Shown here: piece by piece, positions 61,211 through 64,000 of the stretch
Layout: every line of letters begins with the position of its first letter
How positions within the stretch are numbered: position 1 is the first letter of the stretch
From: Trogon surrucura
Lineage: Eukaryota > Chordata > Aves > Trogoniformes > Trogonidae
Assembly (NCBI GenBank): GCA_020746105.1
Contig: CM036639.1
Span: 2,170,001 to 2,234,000 of the forward strand
Direction: 5' to 3'
Length of the DNA: 64,000 nt
Notes under the pieces: model-generated
Told to the model about the DNA's origin: nothing
Seen by the model: the letters and a program-made list of their open reading frames with translations, nothing else
The model's database searches: none
Program-made: the position numbers and the translations under genes

Positions 61211-64000
61211 CGCCTGAGGTTGCAAAATAGCACCCATGAGGAGCTGAGATTGCACCAGGGACCCCAAGAACAAACCATCCACCCCCTTTTCCCTCCCTTT
61301 TAAACAACAGAAATGCACCCCCTTAACCAAATATATAATATCTGCCGAAAGAAACATTCCCGGCGCTCTCGAAGCTTCATAAATAAATAAACGTGTGTTT
61401 CCCCCCCCCCCCCCCCCCCCCTTCTCCCCTCCCCTTCCCCGGAGCTCAGCGCGGGGGTGTGCGAGAGCCCGTCTGCACGGATGGCGGTGTGCTCGCCTAT
61501 ATATATTTACACACATGTAACGTATGCAAATACTCGCTGTAAGTGGGGGGGGGAAAAAGTTAATTATTCGCATTCGGAAAACTTTAACCCCTAGTGCTTG
61601 CAAGTCGTCCTGAAATGTCCGGGTACTTTGCTGCAGTTACGGACAAAAAAGTTTTTTCTGCGTCTGTGTGAACTTTGCAAGGAGCAGATCCCGCCGCGTT
61701 GATTAACTTAGATTTTCTAGGGGAGAAGAAATCGGTTTTGGCAACTTATCTCGGTTCATGTTTGTCTAATGACTACAGATTAGCGCTCCCTGTTCAGAAA
61801 AGCTCCGCTCGCTTGAACCAAACCTTCGCTTTTCACATATTGCATCTTCCCTCCCCCACTTTTTTTTTTTTTCCAAATCTCCATAATCGGAAGATAAATG
61901 GAAAATCGAAGTATTTCCTTTATTCCTTGCTAAATCCTGATCCTCTCCGGAGTCCGGCACCGCATTGTGCCCTCTTGCGTTTTTTTGTTAATACCAAATC
62001 TATGTCCGACCTTTTATGACTTAAAGGAAGCATTGGGTTACGGTCAAAAGCTGAGTTTATCGATTGCTACCGATCGAGTTGTTGTGGTTTGTTGGGTTGG
62101 GGTTTTTTAAAATTTTGTTTAACGAGAAGAAAGCTAGCGGTGTAATGGGGCTGTTGCCTTGGAGGTGTGCAGAGCGCCGCGGGTTTGCATCCCCCACACA
62201 AACCTTTGAGCCCATCCCCTCCGCAAAATACCTGCCTTTGCAAAGCTAAATGGCTGAAAGGGATAATTCCGAAACTCCCAAGCAATTCCCGGTCACCCCC
62301 AAACCTGCACTTTGCTCTGAGGTTTGCCTCTCTCGGGTTTTGTCCGAGATGTGCTCTGTTCTACCTGGTGCATCCCCTGCCCCTGTTTGCTCAAGGTAGA
62401 CCGCCGCCTTCCCCTTTTCCAAATGGAAAAATCAGATTCAACTCACAGGGAAAAATAAAATAATTTTTTTAAAAAAAAATACACCAGCCCACAACACACT
62501 AAATTAAACCCAGGACTGTCATCTGATCATCCGCGTTTTATCAAGGATTTGTTTCCTTCCCGAATTTGTAGCCATCTGTCTGTCAGGTCTTATATGCAAT
62601 GAAATGACACGCTTTATAATACACACTCCCCTGTACTCGAATCTGTGAATGTGTGTGCTACAAATCTAGAATTACGTATATTACATGGTGTCTGTAGAGC
62701 TGCCAATGCGGCTCTCTCTGACGGAGCTTTAAGTATTTACGAAACTGGGATCTTGTTACGAGCTAATTTATTTTAAACATCGTGTTTACAGCAGCAAAGC
62801 CAAGATTGTTTCATGCCACGGCTGCAATGAACATTTCGACTGAAACGTAATCCTTATAATTCAAGGAAATAACATGCAAAGGAAGTAGTTTTCATCCTCC
62901 ACCCCCTCTCTGACTGATATCTTTTATATTTGTTCTTGCAGAGTTTCCCTTTGTGTATGGAATGGACCCAAACTTACGTAGATCTGCTTTATTGGTATGC
63001 AAGGAAAAAAAAAAAGTGAGACTGAAAGAAAACGATGACTAGAGAAGAAGTAAGAAAAAAGGCTCGGATGAGAGCCTGAAGTTAACTGCTTTCCAGGAGC
63101 CGAAGAGCTCATGCATTTCATTAGAGAGTTACGCAATATTTGTAGCTCTGCAAAACCAGCGATTATCTGGCAAGATCAGCTCCGCATGCAAATTTTGAGC
63201 TAAGAAATAGGATGTCCTGATAATTCAATGCGTGAGTACATCTGCTGAAAATGTTTGCTCTCATCTTTTCTCACACTTGTCGTGATTGCTCTGCAAATAA
63301 TTCCCTGGAAATAGTTTTTTTTTGGAAAAAAAATCCTCCCTCCAAGTTTTACCGTCGTAAAATGCTGTTCATCCTAGTACCTTTGTGACTAAACCAGGGT
63401 TTTTATGTAGTTTGACAGCCGGCATTTACAAAGAAAATAAAAATATAATAATTGAAGCTGGCCGCTTGCTAATTGCTTATTGCTGAGATCTTAGACGCGC
63501 TATAGATAAAAAAAATTACACATCTTGTCTCTTAGAACGACGATCCTCTAGATGGTTATTTGGGGGGAGGAAAGAACAAAACTTGGTTCCCAACATGGAT
63601 TAAAAAAAACACCAAAACACAAGACCCTGTCATAGTTTTCATCTTCCAGAGGGTCAGGCCCGCAGTCTGATTGATTTGCCATCTATAATACATGTAAATA
63701 CGAGCAGAGGTCTTAAACAGCACTAAATCTCAGAGAACTAAATGTTTAACACGGAGGTGGTTTCTCTTCCCAGCCCAATAGCTGTAAAAATATGCACAAA
63801 ATTAATAAAAATTTTAAAATATATAAAAAGTCGGGTGATTAGTGTAGCTGTTTAACAGACGCCCTTCTGCCTTCCCCGCTGAATTCCGGAGGTAAATCTG
63901 AGACCGATTTTGCGAATATATTTTCTTTGGCCGCCTCTAGCGCCAGCCCAGCCGGGAGGGAGGCAGACACGGAGCAATAACGGTTGCAGAAGCCAGCTTA
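61211..64000. other. HOXB6 upstream / HOXB7 downstream region
   Basis: No exon is seen; HOXB7 should lie beyond the right edge. A poly-C run of 21 lies at 61401-61421, and G-rich sequence at 61543-61553. AT-rich, conserved-looking stretches with CTGTCA/TGTCAGG (62577-62586) and TTTATAATAC cores lie at 62560-62870 and 63390-63520. These may be regulatory. Confidence 0.5.
61401..61421. repeat. Poly-C run (21 C)
   Basis: Uninterrupted C tract 0.37 kb upstream of HOXB6. Length is prone to error and polymorphism. Its complement is a G-quadruplex candidate. Confidence 0.85.

Noticed and set aside
63780-64000. HOXB7 3' UTR at the right edge
   Set aside because: By position it might begin near here, but no Hox coding sequence or convincing minus-strand AATAAA is seen before base 64000.

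Overview
The window is the central part of a vertebrate HOXB cluster. It holds five two-exon Hox genes, all on the minus strand and in the canonical 3'-to-5' cluster order: HOXB2 (4.2-6.5 kb), HOXB3 (11.5-13.8 kb), HOXB4 (37.5-39.0 kb), HOXB5 (54.1-55.8 kb) and HOXB6 (59.0-61.0 kb). The microRNA gene MIR10A lies upstream of HOXB4 at 40.3-40.4 kb, on the same strand. HOXB1 would lie just left of base 1 and HOXB7 just right of base 64000; no exon of either is visible. Protein lengths (341, 399, 245, 265 and 222 aa), the short linkers without the poly-Gly tract of mammalian HOXB3, and the HOXB4 sequence point to a bird or another sauropsid. The species cannot be fixed from the sequence alone.

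Each gene has exon 1 with the hexapeptide (PBX contact), a 0.8-1.4 kb phase-1 intron, and exon 2 with the 60-residue homeodomain. All splice sites are GT/AG. Four genes read open end to end. HOXB4 exon 1 carries one extra G in a G7 run (38738-38744) that breaks the frame after residue 78; it looks more like a homopolymer base-call error than a real null allele.

More than 80% of the window is non-coding. It is free of recognisable transposons but rich in A/T, G/C and polypurine tracts. Blocks worth reading as regulatory are: a HOX/PBX plus PREP/MEIS pair 1 kb upstream of HOXB2 that matches the known hindbrain r4 enhancer; CCAAT/E-box promoter modules shared by the B2, B3, B4 and B6 upstream regions; HOX/PBX/MEIS-type clusters at 21.6 kb and 32.5 kb in the long HOXB3-HOXB4 interval; a duplicated octamer-like motif at 17.7-17.8 kb; a mirrored CCATAAA/TTTATGG pair at 52.1 kb; and several CpG-rich islands.

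The genes act together as colinear transcription factors patterning the hindbrain, neck and anterior trunk. Shared enhancers, cross-regulation and miR-10a couple their expression. No unknown protein-coding system was found. The novelty here, if any, lies in the regulatory layout.
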